This document shows positions 8,345 to 16,532 of a DNA stretch of 64,000 nt, in pieces (position 1 is the first letter of the stretch; each line of letters begins with the position of its first letter). The notes beneath the pieces were generated by a model. It worked only from the letters and a program-made list of their open reading frames with translations, did no database searches and was not told the DNA's origin. This stretch comes from an uncultured Corynebacterium sp. (GTDB taxonomy: Bacteria > Actinomycetota > Actinomycetes > Mycobacteriales > Mycobacteriaceae): the NCBI GenBank assembly GCA_943913645.1, contig CALTYZ010000002.1, positions 1 through 64,000 of the forward strand, written 5' to 3'. The position numbers and the translations under genes were made by a program.

Positions 8345-9333
8345 TATGCGACACCTCCGAGTGCGAGCTGTGGGTTGACTTTGGTGATGGAGCGGGTGGC
8401 TAAAAGGGCGCCGGCCATGCCAAGGCCCCAGACCAGAAGCGGGGGGAGTGCAACTACGCCAGCGGAAAGCGTAAATGGTGCGGCGTTTGCCATAGCAACG
8501 CCCATTGCAAGCGCAGCTGCCCCGCCCAGCAGGACTCCGATTGCTAGCACGATCGCGGACTGACCGACAGCGTCGCGCAGAAGGTAGCGGTTTGAAGCCC
8601 CGATGGCCTTTAAAATTGCGAGGTCACGAGTACGCTGCATGGTCCACACCGTTAAGAACGCGACGATTACTAACGCGGCGATGACGTAGAGGAATCCTTG
8701 GATGAGTTTGAGTGATCCTTGCTCAGAGCTGTAAGCTGCCAAGCCTTGGAAAGACTCCTTCAACGAGACGCCGTTGGGGTGGTCAGGGGTACTGGCAAGC
8801 AGCACGGTGCCGTCTGCGTCGGTGTGGAACGCCTCGCGCCACACTTCGGTTGGCACCCAGATCACCGGTGTGTGTGAAAACTGTAGGTCGTCGCTGAGCG
8901 CATCGACTGTGACCGTGGCAGGGCCAAGACGAACTGAGCTGCCAGGGGCAAATGCAAGTGATGCCGAGGCAACAGCACCGTCGCCAAGGATCTCACCCCC
9001 GGGGAGCGTGGTGCCCTGCGGCAATGCAAGTACTGCGACCGACTCTTCGGAACCGTCTGCGCCTTGTGCAAGGGTTTGTCCAGTGCCCAGCGGCACCGTA
9101 CCGGGCTCGGCAGTAACCCGCGAGGTGGTGAATGAGGGGTCGGCGGGGTCTTGAAACACCACTGATTTCGGAGCGAGTGCTTCGAGTGCGGAGGTGTTCT
9201 GTTTGCCTAAGCCGGACGTCAAACCGGTTAGCACAACCACTAGTAGCGTGATGAGCGCGACGGTGCCGACGATGAGCCCGAAGCGCCCTTTTGCTTTCGT
9301 AATTTCTCTAATTCCCACGAACATGGCACTCAT
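8344..9333 (-). CDS. hrtB: Haem exporter permease HrtB
   Basis: 329 residues with the MacB/FtsX topology: one N-terminal membrane segment (FGLIVGTVALITLLVVVLTGL), a large extracytoplasmic domain of about 170 residues, then three C-terminal segments beginning at LIQGFLYVIAALVIVAFLTVW. The motif ILKAIGASNRYLLRDAVGQS is the usual FtsX-family coupling region. It is the first gene of the hrtBA operon. The start could be the ATG at 9333 or the one at 9324; neither has a clear RBS. The 91-bp region upstream, shared with chrS, contains a perfect palindrome. Confidence 0.85.
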   Translation of the reverse strand: MSAMFVGIREITKAKGRFGLIVGTVALITLLVVVLTGLTSGLGKQNTSALEALAPKSVVFQDPADPSFTTSRVTAEPGTVPLGTGQTLAQGADGSEESVAVLALPQGTTLPGGEILGDGAVASASLAFAPGSSVRLGPATVTVDALSDDLQFSHTPVIWVPTEVWREAFHTDADGTVLLASTPDHPNGVSLKESFQGLAAYSSEQGSLKLIQGFLYVIAALVIVAFLTVWTMQRTRDLAILKAIGASNRYLLRDAVGQSAIVLAIGVLLGGAAALAMGVAMANAAPFTLSAGVVALPPLLVWGLGMAGALLATRSITKVNPQLALGGVA

Positions 9334-9370
9334 TGTGGCTCTGACCAGTGCGTGAGCACATCGGGCGCGG

Positions 9371-9401
9371 GGTTGAAACCTGCATCAACCGTTCGGTTGA
9401 T
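9371..9401. promoter_or_regulatory. Candidate ChrA operator between hrtB and chrS
   Basis: A perfect inverted repeat, ATCAACCG-TT-CGGTTGAT, spans 9384-9401. A third GGTTGA half-site at 9371-9376 faces the left arm with an 8-bp spacer. It lies in the 91-100 bp divergent region, 20 bp upstream of the chrS -10. Dimeric response regulators of this type bind such repeats. Assignment to ChrA is inference from position. Confidence 0.5.
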
Positions 9402-9420
9402 CGCCGCTGTGTTCGGAAGC

Positions 9421-9426
9421 TAGTGT
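9421..9426 (+). promoter_or_regulatory. -10 element of chrS, leaderless
   Basis: TAGTGT ends 7 nt before the ATG at 9434. This spacing favours ATG 9434 over the in-frame GTG at 9425, which lies inside the hexamer. Confidence 0.55.
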
Positions 9427-9433
9427 GGCGCGC

Positions 9434-10558
9434 ATGACCTCGGACCGAATCTTGACCACATTGCGGGTGAGCCTGCATGTGCTTGTGGCGCTGCTGCTCG
9501 CCGTCGGAGTCAGCAGCGCTCCCCGGGGGTCCTGGCCCATAGTAGTGATCGCCATAGCCTTCGCCCTGGTGTACCTCTTCGGCACCGTGCGTCACAACCG
9601 AGGCTTTGCCCACACAACCGGGCAAGCTGCGGCGTGGTTGACGATTGTGATCGCGCTTTGGGTGGGGTTAGCGGCACTGTCGCCTGCGTTCGTGTGGATT
9701 GAATTCCCGCTCGTCATGCTGGCGTGTTTCGTGCTGCCTACATCCTGGGGTTTGGCGGTCACTGTGGGTTTGCTGGCATTCACGCTGTCGGTCACGGTAC
9801 CGGCAAACGGCGCTGGCGGACTGCTCGGCCCAACGATTGGCACCGTGCTAGCGATCGGTATCGTCCATGCCTACCAGGCGCTGCACGGTGAGGCTGAGCA
9901 CTACCGGCAGCTCGCTGCCGATTTGCAAGCCGCACAACTGGAATTGGCGGCAGCCGAACGCGCCGCAGGTGTCGCCCAGGAGCGGGCACGGCTATCCCGG
10001 GAGGTCCATGACACTATGGCCCAGGGTTTAAGCTCGATCGTGTTGCTTGGCAGGGCGCTGGATAAGGAGCTGGCGAGCAGTGATGCACCACCATCAGCGC
10101 GCACTACCTTGAGCACTATTCGTGACACAGCGGCGGATAATTTGGCTGAGGCCCGTCGTTTCATCGCCGGCAACGCCGCTGTTGATCAAGATCCGCTGAG
10201 CACGCGAATCACCCGTCTTGCTCGGGCTGCTGAGGCTCGCCAGCGCGCGCTTGGTTCGACGCTGGAGGTGCGGGTTCATGCAGTAGATCTCCCGGAGCCG
10301 GCAGCTGGGGTGGTTGAGCGGGTGGTGCGTGAAGGGCTGGGCAATATCGTGCGCCACGCAGGCGCGAGTGTCGCGGTGGTGACCGTTGATAGATTAGGAG
10401 ATCAGGCGACGGTCGACGTCTACGACAATGGCCGCGGCATCACCGGTCCTGAGGGCTATGGCCTTAAAGGTTTGCGTGCGCGGGTCAATGATGCTGGTGG
10501 CACGCTCACCGTAGAAGGAAATGTCCTCGCCGCGAAACTTCCCTTGGAGGAAACATGA
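9434..10558 (+). CDS. chrS: Haem-responsive sensor histidine kinase ChrS
   Basis: 374 residues from ATG 9434; a GTG at 9425 would add three. The N-terminal half has five to six predicted membrane segments (from VSLHVLVALLLAVGV to about residue 140) and no large external domain, fitting a sensor that detects haem within the membrane. The HisKA_3 box SREVHDTMAQGLSSI holds the phospho-accepting His. The N-box VVREGLGNIVRHAGA and the DNGRGI/YGLKGLRAR boxes form the ATPase domain. The 3' end overlaps chrA by 4 bp. ChrS is known in corynebacteria to act also as the phosphatase of ChrA. Confidence 0.87.
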   Translation: MTSDRILTTLRVSLHVLVALLLAVGVSSAPRGSWPIVVIAIAFALVYLFGTVRHNRGFAHTTGQAAAWLTIVIALWVGLAALSPAFVWIEFPLVMLACFVLPTSWGLAVTVGLLAFTLSVTVPANGAGGLLGPTIGTVLAIGIVHAYQALHGEAEHYRQLAADLQAAQLELAAAERAAGVAQERARLSREVHDTMAQGLSSIVLLGRALDKELASSDAPPSARTTLSTIRDTAADNLAEARRFIAGNAAVDQDPLSTRITRLARAAEARQRALGSTLEVRVHAVDLPEPAAGVVERVVREGLGNIVRHAGASVAVVTVDRLGDQATVDVYDNGRGITGPEGYGLKGLRARVNDAGGTLTVEGNVLAAKLPLEET

Positions 10559-11163
10559 GCCGCAAGCTGCGCGTGATGCTTATCGACGATCACCCTGTCG
10601 TGCGCGCTGGTCTTCGCGCTGTGCTCAACTCTTTTGGCGATATTGAGGTTGTGGCTGAAGCAGCTGATGGTACAGCCGACGTACCGGCAGATGTGGATTT
10701 GGTGATCACTGACATCCAGATGCCGAATGCGGACGGGATTGCGTTGACCCGCAGACTTGTAGCAGGTGGCGGGCCGCCCGTTTTGATTTTAACTACCTAC
10801 GACACACAGGCCGATGTGGTCGCCGCCATTGAGGCAGGGGCGATGGGGTATTTGCTCAAAGACGCCCCAGAAGACGAGCTCCATGATGCGGTGGTGCAGG
10901 CAGCCCGGCGTGAGCGCGCGCTGTCGGCACAGGTTGCTGATGTCTTGGCGGAGCGGGTGATGCGCCCAGATGAGGCGCTTTCGACCCGGGAGATTGAACT
11001 GCTGCAAGCACTGCAGACTGGTGCGTCGAATCGGGAGATCGCCGAACGGTTATTCATCTCCCAGGCGACGGTCAAGACCCACCTGATCCACATCTACGCC
11101 AAGCTGGGAGTAGAAAACCGCACCGCCGCTGTGGAAACAGCACGTCAGCGGCGGATTATTTAA
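10555..11163 (+). CDS. chrA: NarL/LuxR-type response regulator ChrA
   Basis: 202 residues. The receiver domain has acidic residues Asp11-Asp12, the phosphoacceptor Asp53 in LVITDIQMPNADG, and Lys102 in YLLKDAPEDE. A C-terminal LuxR-type helix-turn-helix (STREIELLQALQTGASNREI to about residue 197) binds DNA. In corynebacteria ChrA activates hrtBA, and also hmuO in C. diphtheriae, when haem is high. The start ATG overlaps the chrS stop (ATGA). The gene ends tail-to-tail with the sirtuin gene, overlapping it by 4 bp, with no room for a separate terminator. Confidence 0.87.
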   Translation: MSRKLRVMLIDDHPVVRAGLRAVLNSFGDIEVVAEAADGTADVPADVDLVITDIQMPNADGIALTRRLVAGGGPPVLILTTYDTQADVVAAIEAGAMGYLLKDAPEDELHDAVVQAARRERALSAQVADVLAERVMRPDEALSTREIELLQALQTGASNREIAERLFISQATVKTHLIHIYAKLGVENRTAAVETARQRRII

Positions 11164-11888
11164 CTCGGGTTCAAGATCACTGGCAGTGCGTCAGCGGCGG
11201 TGTCTTCGACCACGACTGTGGCTAGCGGCGAAAGGTCAGTGCGCAGCGGGGTGACCTCCACGATTGGGACTTCGCGGGCGTGCGCCATCAGTGGCAGGCC
11301 AGCAGCGGGAAACACAACTCCCGAGGTGCCAACGATGAGCACCGCGTCGGCGGTTTTCATTCGCTGCTCGGCGATTGCCCATTCGTCCTGCGGTAGTGCT
11401 TCACCGAACCAGACCACGCCTGGTCGAATCAGCCCGCCACATGCGGGGCAGGATGGAGGGTGGATCTGTGCGACGGGTTCGGTTGGCAGGTCGATGGGGG
11501 TGGTATAGGCTGCGCTGCAAAGCGAGCAGCGGAAATCAAACAACGAACCGTGTAGATGTGCAACCTCGGTGCTGCCGGCGCGCTCGTGCAGGTTGTCGAT
11601 GTTTTGGGTGGTCACTGTTGTACCGGGGGTCTTCGCAATGGCAATGTGGCCGGCATTTGGTTGGGCCTGCTGGACAAGCTGGGCGCGCCAGAGGTACCAC
11701 GCGAACATGGTATCGGGGTCGAGATGCCACGCATCAATTGAGGCCATCGCTTGTGGGTCAACGTTTTCCCAGATGCCGGTGACAGCGTCGCGGTAGGTAG
11801 CGATGCCGCTATCGGCGCTCATGCCGGCGCCGGTGAAGACCTCGATGTGCTTCGCGCGGCCAAGAATGTCGCGTGCCTGTTCGTGCAT
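11160..11888 (-). CDS. NAD-dependent protein deacylase (sirtuin, Sir2 family)
   Basis: 242 residues. It removes acyl groups from lysines using NAD+. The NAD-binding GAGMSADSGIATYRD lies at residues 20-34, TQNIDNLHERAG at 94-105, and the catalytic His in HLHGS at 111-115. The structural zinc ligands Cys121, Cys124, Cys147 and Cys150 are present. Tyr65 and Arg68 (WYLWRA) match the YxxR motif of class III sirtuins that prefer succinyl and malonyl lysine, so desuccinylase activity is likely. TACCCT ends 6 nt before the ATG and no RBS is seen, suggesting a leaderless mRNA. Its stop overlaps the chrA stop on the other strand. Confidence 0.92.
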   Translation of the reverse strand: MHEQARDILGRAKHIEVFTGAGMSADSGIATYRDAVTGIWENVDPQAMASIDAWHLDPDTMFAWYLWRAQLVQQAQPNAGHIAIAKTPGTTVTTQNIDNLHERAGSTEVAHLHGSLFDFRCSLCSAAYTTPIDLPTEPVAQIHPPSCPACGGLIRPGVVWFGEALPQDEWAIAEQRMKTADAVLIVGTSGVVFPAAGLPLMAHAREVPIVEVTPLRTDLSPLATVVVEDTAADALPVILNPS

Positions 11889-11894
11889 ACCAAC

Positions 11895-11900
11895 AGGGTA
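11895..11900 (-). promoter_or_regulatory. -10 element of the sirtuin gene, leaderless
   Basis: TACCCT on the minus strand, 6 nt before the ATG at 11888. Weaker than consensus at the fourth position. Confidence 0.4.
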
Positions 11901-11905
11901 CGGGT

Positions 11906-12667
11906 TTAGGCACTGAGGTCAATGAGGGCGATGATGGCTATGGCAATGGGTGCAGCGATTGCTCCAACCACACCGGCTGCAAGGCGTAGTAGCGCTCGTT
12001 TGCCCGCGGGGTGGGCTGAGTTGAGCTGGATCCTGGATGGGTCGCTCGGCAGGACGCAGGCCGGCATTGGGTCTTTGGGTTCACTGTAGGTGCCGAGGCC
12101 TGAAACCATGCGGTTTAAATGCTCGGTTCTGATGCGCTCTGCTTCATCAGCTGGGAGGCTCTGATTCAGGCGTTTGGTTACGCGGTGGTGATAAACGGTA
12201 TAGGCGATATTGACCAGCAGGAAGACAGCGAAGAGCACAAGCCACAGACCAAACGGGAGTGTCTCGGGGAAGATCAGGGTGATCTGGCTTGCCGCCATCA
12301 GTACAGCGGCGGTGAAGATGATCCAACCTATGAGCTCAGCGGTGCTCGCTGCGACTGTCTCGTAGCGGCGTGCTGCGGATTCAGAAAACGGCAATGACGA
12401 TTCGCCCGGCACGGATTGTACCTGTTGTACCTGCCGGGCAAGGTCGCTTGGGGTGGTGACTAGCGCTATGCCTGTGCTGATCGCCACCCCAATCCACGTC
12501 GGGGCGGTGACTGAGAGGAAGCTCTTCGGTGCCCAGTGGTCTACCGTGCCGTCAAAGCCAATGTGCATTGGGACCGGATCAGGGATCGCGTCCCAGCGCA
12601 GGATGAGGTAGGCGAGAACGGCGAGGTAGATGACCATAGTCGCGGCAAGCAGTTGGCGGTGGCACAT
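11906..12667 (-). CDS. DUF1648 membrane protein
   Basis: 253 residues from ATG 12667. The N-terminal segment (LLAATMVIYLAVLAYLILRW) is followed by the DUF1648 hallmark IPDPVPMHIGFDGTVDHW, seen in SdpI-type immunity proteins and other membrane proteins. At least four more membrane segments follow, including one at the extreme C-terminus. The frame extends upstream to a TTG at 12742, but that would overlap the preceding AAA gene by 47 bp and has no RBS. ATG 12667 has TAGTTT ending 7 nt upstream, so I prefer a leaderless start there. Function unknown; a signal-peptide or bacteriocin immunity role is only a family possibility. Confidence 0.75.
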   Translation of the reverse strand: MCHRQLLAATMVIYLAVLAYLILRWDAIPDPVPMHIGFDGTVDHWAPKSFLSVTAPTWIGVAISTGIALVTTPSDLARQVQQVQSVPGESSLPFSESAARRYETVAASTAELIGWIIFTAAVLMAASQITLIFPETLPFGLWLVLFAVFLLVNIAYTVYHHRVTKRLNQSLPADEAERIRTEHLNRMVSGLGTYSEPKDPMPACVLPSDPSRIQLNSAHPAGKRALLRLAAGVVGAIAAPIAIAIIALIDLSA

Positions 12668-12674
12668 GCTGCCA

Positions 12675-12680
12675 AAACTA
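12675..12680 (-). promoter_or_regulatory. Possible -10 for the DUF1648 gene
   Basis: TAGTTT on the minus strand, 7 nt before ATG 12667, inside the 29-bp gap after the AAA gene stop. Weak, but it supports the shorter start. Confidence 0.35.
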
Positions 12681-12695
12681 GCAGTAAGCGCATCC

Positions 12696-13817
12696 TTACT
12701 GGACTCGCTGTGGGCGGCGTTGGTCGCGGATGTACTCGCCAAGGTAAGGTTGGGCGAACTCGACCTTCCCCCAACCTGCGGGGATGATGAGATCCCGGTC
12801 GATCAGTTTGCTGCGGGTGTCGCTGAGTGAGGTTGTAGGCACTGCTAGTTCTGCTGCGATGTCGGCGGTTGAGATCACCCGATCGGGTGTGTGTTGCTCA
12901 AGCATCGCCATGGTGGCGAGGTATTCGAACTGGCGGTGTGGCACCTCACGCAGGGCCGGCTGGTGCACCTGGGTTCCAAGGCGTTCAAGCGCTACTGGCA
13001 TCGCTGCGGCTAAAGCTCGATCGTCAATCTGCGCTCTCCCCATCTCGGCGGCGCTTTCCCAGGCGAGGTACCCCACGAGCTGCACGAGATACGGGTAGCC
13101 GTAGCTAAACGCGGCGGCTTGGGCGGCGGCGGGGAATGCAACACCGCCTTCGCGCGCTGTGCCCTCGAGGGCAAGTTGGGCATCTGCGATCGTTAACGGG
13201 CCGAGTTCGTAGTGGCGGGCGCGGCGCAAAAAGGTTGCTCCGGGAAGGTTGAGCAAGGTGTTGATGCCCTGGGTGAGTCCCGCCATGATCACGGCAACGG
13301 GCAGATCATCGCGGACGAGGTCTTGATACGCGATGGCGATTTGGGTGAGGTCGTTTGTGGAGACATCTTGAATTTCATCGATCGTGATGACAACACCTGT
13401 CTCGTGGAGGCGTGCAATCAGCTCTCGCAAGCGTGTAGTCAGGCGTTGGGAGGGTTCTTTGTTGGTCAGTTCGGTACTGATTGAGCCGATTCCGGCTATT
13501 GAAAGCCCGGTTATCTTCCGCGAGCTTGGCTGCTCAAGGAGTTCAAGTGCTTCCGGAATTGACGACTCCACCAGCACCTTGTCCACGTCTTCTCTGGCGG
13601 AGGCTCGCAGCACTATCCAGCCTTGCTGGGATGCGATATCTTCGAGCTCAGTAAGCAGCACTGTTTTGCCGATGCCACGTGATCCTGAGATGAGGAGTGA
13701 GCGGTCGGGGTTGCCGGGGGTGCCATTGATGGCTCGTTCGAAGTCGCTGAGCACAATGTCTCGCCCGGCCCAGACGCGTGGGCTTGCACCGAAGGTGGGG
13801 CGGAAGGGGTTGTTCAT
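12696..13817 (-). CDS. AAA/STAND-like ATPase with C-terminal winged helix
   Basis: 373 residues. An archaeal-type AAA_16 ATPase: Walker A SGSRGIGKT near residues 43-51, Walker B VVITIDEIQD near 142-151, a sensor-1-like MAGLTQG, and the lid segment YGYPYLVQLVGYLAW. The C-terminal 100 residues look like a winged helix (RQFEYLATMAMLEQH, then DIAAELAVPTTSLSDTRSKL), so DNA binding is plausible. The sequence resembles Orc1/Cdc6-like or toxin-antitoxin-type orphan ATPases; the role is unknown. Immediately upstream is a repeated TTGATAAA motif that could be its own operator. A possible -10 (TACCCT) ends 7 nt before the ATG. Confidence 0.8.
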   Translation of the reverse strand: MNNPFRPTFGASPRVWAGRDIVLSDFERAINGTPGNPDRSLLISGSRGIGKTVLLTELEDIASQQGWIVLRASAREDVDKVLVESSIPEALELLEQPSSRKITGLSIAGIGSISTELTNKEPSQRLTTRLRELIARLHETGVVITIDEIQDVSTNDLTQIAIAYQDLVRDDLPVAVIMAGLTQGINTLLNLPGATFLRRARHYELGPLTIADAQLALEGTAREGGVAFPAAAQAAAFSYGYPYLVQLVGYLAWESAAEMGRAQIDDRALAAAMPVALERLGTQVHQPALREVPHRQFEYLATMAMLEQHTPDRVISTADIAAELAVPTTSLSDTRSKLIDRDLIIPAGWGKVEFAQPYLGEYIRDQRRPQRVQ

Positions 13818-13824
13818 AGACTTA

Positions 13825-13830
13825 AGGGTA
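13825..13830 (-). promoter_or_regulatory. Possible -10 of the AAA ATPase gene
   Basis: TACCCT on the minus strand, 7 nt before the ATG at 13817. The TTGATAAA repeats begin 8 bp upstream and cover the -35 region. Confidence 0.4.
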
Positions 13831-13837
13831 CTGCTGT

Positions 13838-13881
13838 GGTTGATAAATTGATAAAATTCACACGGTTGATAAATTGATAAA
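13838..13881. repeat. Direct repeat with four TTGATAAA-type boxes, candidate operator
   Basis: GGTTGATAAATTGATAAA occurs at 13838-13855 and again, identical, at 13864-13881, a 26-bp period. Each copy contains two TTGATAA units, four in all. The AT-rich block stands out from its surroundings. Its position over the -35 region of the AAA gene suggests an operator; autoregulation by the ATPase's own winged helix is inferred. Confidence 0.7.
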
Positions 13882-13927
13882 TTCGGAACTACTGGGCACG
13901 CTCGCGTTCAATATGTCTACATCGCTC

Positions 13928-14629
13928 CTACGCTGCGCCGATGAGCAAGGTGAGCTCGTCGCCGTGGACCTCGACTGTATAGCCGGCTGCAGTTGCGATA
14001 TCAGCGACCCCGGCCACGTCGCGTACCGTCGCCGCAGATGACGCCTCAACAAGAGCCCGTGCCAACTCACCTTTGTACTTTTTGTTGAAGTGGCTGACCA
14101 CCTTGCGCGAGCCGTCGGCTTGCACCGATTCGACGCGTACTGTGACGGATCGTACCGGCCCAAGCTGCTGGTAGGCGCCGGAGCGTAAGTCCACCACAAA
14201 GCCGGCTTCGTCTAGTACATCGCTGACAAGCGACCCCCACCAGCGACGCATCGAGCGCCCCGCGACCTTCGACCCGGCAGACAGGCGGTAGCGGGGGATA
14301 GTATCGCCGGCGCGCAGCAGACCAAACAGTGCTGAGCCAATGGCGATCCGATCCAGTGCTGCATCCGGCAGTGATACCGGATCCAGCGCGTCATACAGCA
14401 CCCCTGTGTAGCGAAAGATTGCGGGCATGACTAGGCCAGTGCGCAGCGTGAGATTTTCTTCAGCTTCGACCTGCTTGCTGGCAGGCGCGTCCATTTCGCT
14501 AAGCGGGGTTGCCGCTAGTGCGTCGAGAAGCGAAGTGCGTACTTCGTCAAGTGCCGGAAACGAGAGATCCATGCCGTCTGGTACCCCGCCTGGGGCTTTG
14601 GTTTCAGATGGAGGAAGCACGATGAGCAT
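13928..14629 (-). CDS. yaaA: YaaA-family peroxide stress protein (UPF0246)
   Basis: 233 residues from ATG 14629, where the family starts (MLIVLPPSETKAPGG). YaaA lowers free iron and oxidative damage in Escherichia coli, and the fold binds DNA. Family motifs visible: FRYTGVLYDALD, the RAGDTIPRYRLSAGSK block, and the C-terminal FNKKYKGELAR. Codons upstream of 14629 remain open to 14707 but would run through the promoter region. TAGCGT ends 7 nt before the ATG, so the mRNA is probably leaderless. It is divergent from proS with a 43-bp gap. Confidence 0.88.
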   Translation of the reverse strand: MLIVLPPSETKAPGGVPDGMDLSFPALDEVRTSLLDALAATPLSEMDAPASKQVEAEENLTLRTGLVMPAIFRYTGVLYDALDPVSLPDAALDRIAIGSALFGLLRAGDTIPRYRLSAGSKVAGRSMRRWWGSLVSDVLDEAGFVVDLRSGAYQQLGPVRSVTVRVESVQADGSRKVVSHFNKKYKGELARALVEASSAATVRDVAGVADIATAAGYTVEVHGDELTLLIGAA

Positions 14630-14636
14630 GCGCTCC

Positions 14637-14665
14637 ACGCTAGTTGGCGAGGTGCGGGGTAATGT
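14637..14665. promoter_or_regulatory. Back-to-back leaderless promoters of yaaA and proS
   Basis: Minus strand TAGCGT (14637-14642) ends 7 nt before the yaaA ATG at 14629. Plus strand TAATGT (14660-14665) ends 7 nt before the proS ATG at 14673. Neither gene has a Shine-Dalgarno. Confidence 0.6.
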
Positions 14666-14672
14666 GACGGCC

Positions 14673-16451
14673 ATGATTACACGCCTGTCAGAGCTGTTCC
14701 TGCGCACGTTGCGCGAAGATCCCGCCGACGCGGAGGTACCCAGCCATAAGCTGCTTGTGCGGGCGGGCTACATCCGGCGCGCTGCCCCTGGCATCTACTC
14801 CTGGCTTCCGCTTGGATTGCGCACACTGCGCAAGATCGAAGCGATCGTGCGCGAGGAGATGGATGCAATGGGAGCCCAGGAACTGCTCTTTCCGGCACTG
14901 CTTCCACGCGAACCCTATGAAGTGACACACCGGTGGACTGAGTACGGCGACGATCTGTTCCGGCTCCAGGACCGCAAGGGCGCAGACATGTTGCTCGGAC
15001 CCACCCATGAGGAGATGTTCACAGCACAGGTCAAAGACCTGTACTCAAGTTATAAGGACTTCCCGGTCACGCTGTATCAAATCCAAACCAAGTATCGTGA
15101 TGAGGCCCGTCCCCGCGCCGGCATTTTGCGCGGCCGGGAGTTTGTGATGAAGGATTCGTACTCCTTCGATATGACCGACGCGGGGTTAGCGCAATCCTAC
15201 GCGCGCCACCGCGCAGCCTATCAGCGTATTTTTGACCGTGTGGGGTTGCGCTACGAGATCTGCCGCGCAACCTCAGGTGCAATGGGTGGTTCGGCTTCAG
15301 AGGAATTTTTAGCCTATTCCGACAACGGCGAAGACACGTTTGTTGTCTCTACCGCTGGCGATTACGCCGCCAATGTAGAGGCTGTGACCACGGTGGCGCC
15401 ACCGGCGCGTGCAGTTGAGGGGCTGCCTGCGGCAGTTGAGTATGACACACCAGCGTCCGAAACTATTGCCGGGCTGGTTCAGTGGGCAAACGAAGCCGAG
15501 GTTGTTATCGACGGTCGTGCCGCTTTGCCAAGTGACACGTTGAAATGCATGGTGATCAAGGTAGATGATCCGCGGGCGGTGGACGAAGATGGCGAAGCGG
15601 TTGGCCCGCAGCTCACCGGCATTTTACTACCTGGTGATCGCGAATTAGATGAGAAGCGTTTAGAGGCCTCGCTTGAGCCTGCCACGTTCGAGCTAGCCAG
15701 TGACGAAGACTTTGAAAAATCCGGGTTTTTGGTCAAAGGCTATGTCGGTCCGCGCGCACTGGCAGCAAACGGTGTGCGTGTGCTTGCAGATCCGCGAGTG
15801 GTGGAAGGCTCGAGCTGGATCACCGGAGCGGATGCACCCCAGCGCCACGTAGTCGGTCTTGTTGCTGGGCGTGATTTCTTTGTAGATGGCTACATTGAGG
15901 CCGCCGGGATTAAAGCGGGGGATCCGTCGCCGTCCGGCAATGGCACTATGGAACTTGCCCGTGGGATCGAACTTGGCCACATTTTTCAGCTGGGCCGCAA
16001 GTACACCGAAGCGATGGATGTACAAATTCTCGATGAAAATGGTAAACGCGCGGTTCCCACGATGGGCTCGTATGGCATCGGCGTCTCCCGGATGATGGCG
16101 GTGATTGCTGAACAGCGCCATGATGACAAGGGGCTGGTCTGGCCAGCTGCGATTGCTCCCTACCAGGTGCACGTCGCGGTGGCGAACAAGGATGCCGCTG
16201 CGCTGGAAGCGGGGGAGGAGCTTGTGGCCCAACTGGATGCTACTGGGCTGGAAGTGCTTTTCGACGACCGCCCGAAGGTTTCTCCCGGCGTGAAGTTCAA
16301 GGATGCGGAGCTGCTGGGCATACCGTTCGCGGTGATCTTGGGCCGTTCCTTCGCAGATGGGATTGTGGAGCTGCGCATTCGAGGTGGGGAGACGCTGGAG
16401 GTTCCGGCCGGTGAAGTTGTGGGGCGTGTGAAGGAACTCGCACGTAGTTAA
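14673..16451 (+). CDS. proS: Prolyl-tRNA synthetase
   Basis: 592 residues, the long bacterial ProRS type with an inserted editing domain between motifs 2 and 3. It charges tRNA-Pro and clears mischarged alanine. N-terminal class II features: RRAAPGIYSWLPLGLRTLRK and LLGPTHEE. Motif 2 is around FVMKDSYSFD, the insertion spans about residues 225-410, and motif 3 (GSYGIGVSRMMAVIAEQ) is near residue 455. A C-terminal anticodon-binding domain ends the protein. The frame is open further upstream to 14427, but ATG 14673 follows a -10 by 7 nt and matches the family start. Confidence 0.96.
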   Translation: MITRLSELFLRTLREDPADAEVPSHKLLVRAGYIRRAAPGIYSWLPLGLRTLRKIEAIVREEMDAMGAQELLFPALLPREPYEVTHRWTEYGDDLFRLQDRKGADMLLGPTHEEMFTAQVKDLYSSYKDFPVTLYQIQTKYRDEARPRAGILRGREFVMKDSYSFDMTDAGLAQSYARHRAAYQRIFDRVGLRYEICRATSGAMGGSASEEFLAYSDNGEDTFVVSTAGDYAANVEAVTTVAPPARAVEGLPAAVEYDTPASETIAGLVQWANEAEVVIDGRAALPSDTLKCMVIKVDDPRAVDEDGEAVGPQLTGILLPGDRELDEKRLEASLEPATFELASDEDFEKSGFLVKGYVGPRALAANGVRVLADPRVVEGSSWITGADAPQRHVVGLVAGRDFFVDGYIEAAGIKAGDPSPSGNGTMELARGIELGHIFQLGRKYTEAMDVQILDENGKRAVPTMGSYGIGVSRMMAVIAEQRHDDKGLVWPAAIAPYQVHVAVANKDAAALEAGEELVAQLDATGLEVLFDDRPKVSPGVKFKDAELLGIPFAVILGRSFADGIVELRIRGGETLEVPAGEVVGRVKELARS

Positions 16452-16469
16452 TCACAGCAGAATCCCACA

Positions 16470-16532
16470 TGTGGAAAACCTGTGAACAACTCTCAGAATG
16501 CTCAGGTTAAGCTGAAATAAACCTGTGGATAG
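16470..16532 (+). other. Cluster of three DnaA-box-like 9-mers
   Basis: TGTGGAAAA (16470-16478), TGTGAACAA (16481-16489) and TGTGGATAG (16524-16532) lie in one orientation in the 102-bp gap between convergent proS and the lipoprotein gene. They are the complements of TTTTCCACA, TTGTTCACA and CTATCCACA, zero to one mismatch from known DnaA boxes. ATCCCACA (16462-16469) and TGTGGGAT (16537-16544) flank the cluster as an inverted repeat. A DnaA-binding or titration site is inferred. Confidence 0.4.

Noticed and set aside
12668..12742. TTG start extending the DUF1648 protein by 25 residues
   Set aside because: It overlaps the AAA gene, has no RBS, and the extension is polar and unconserved in appearance.
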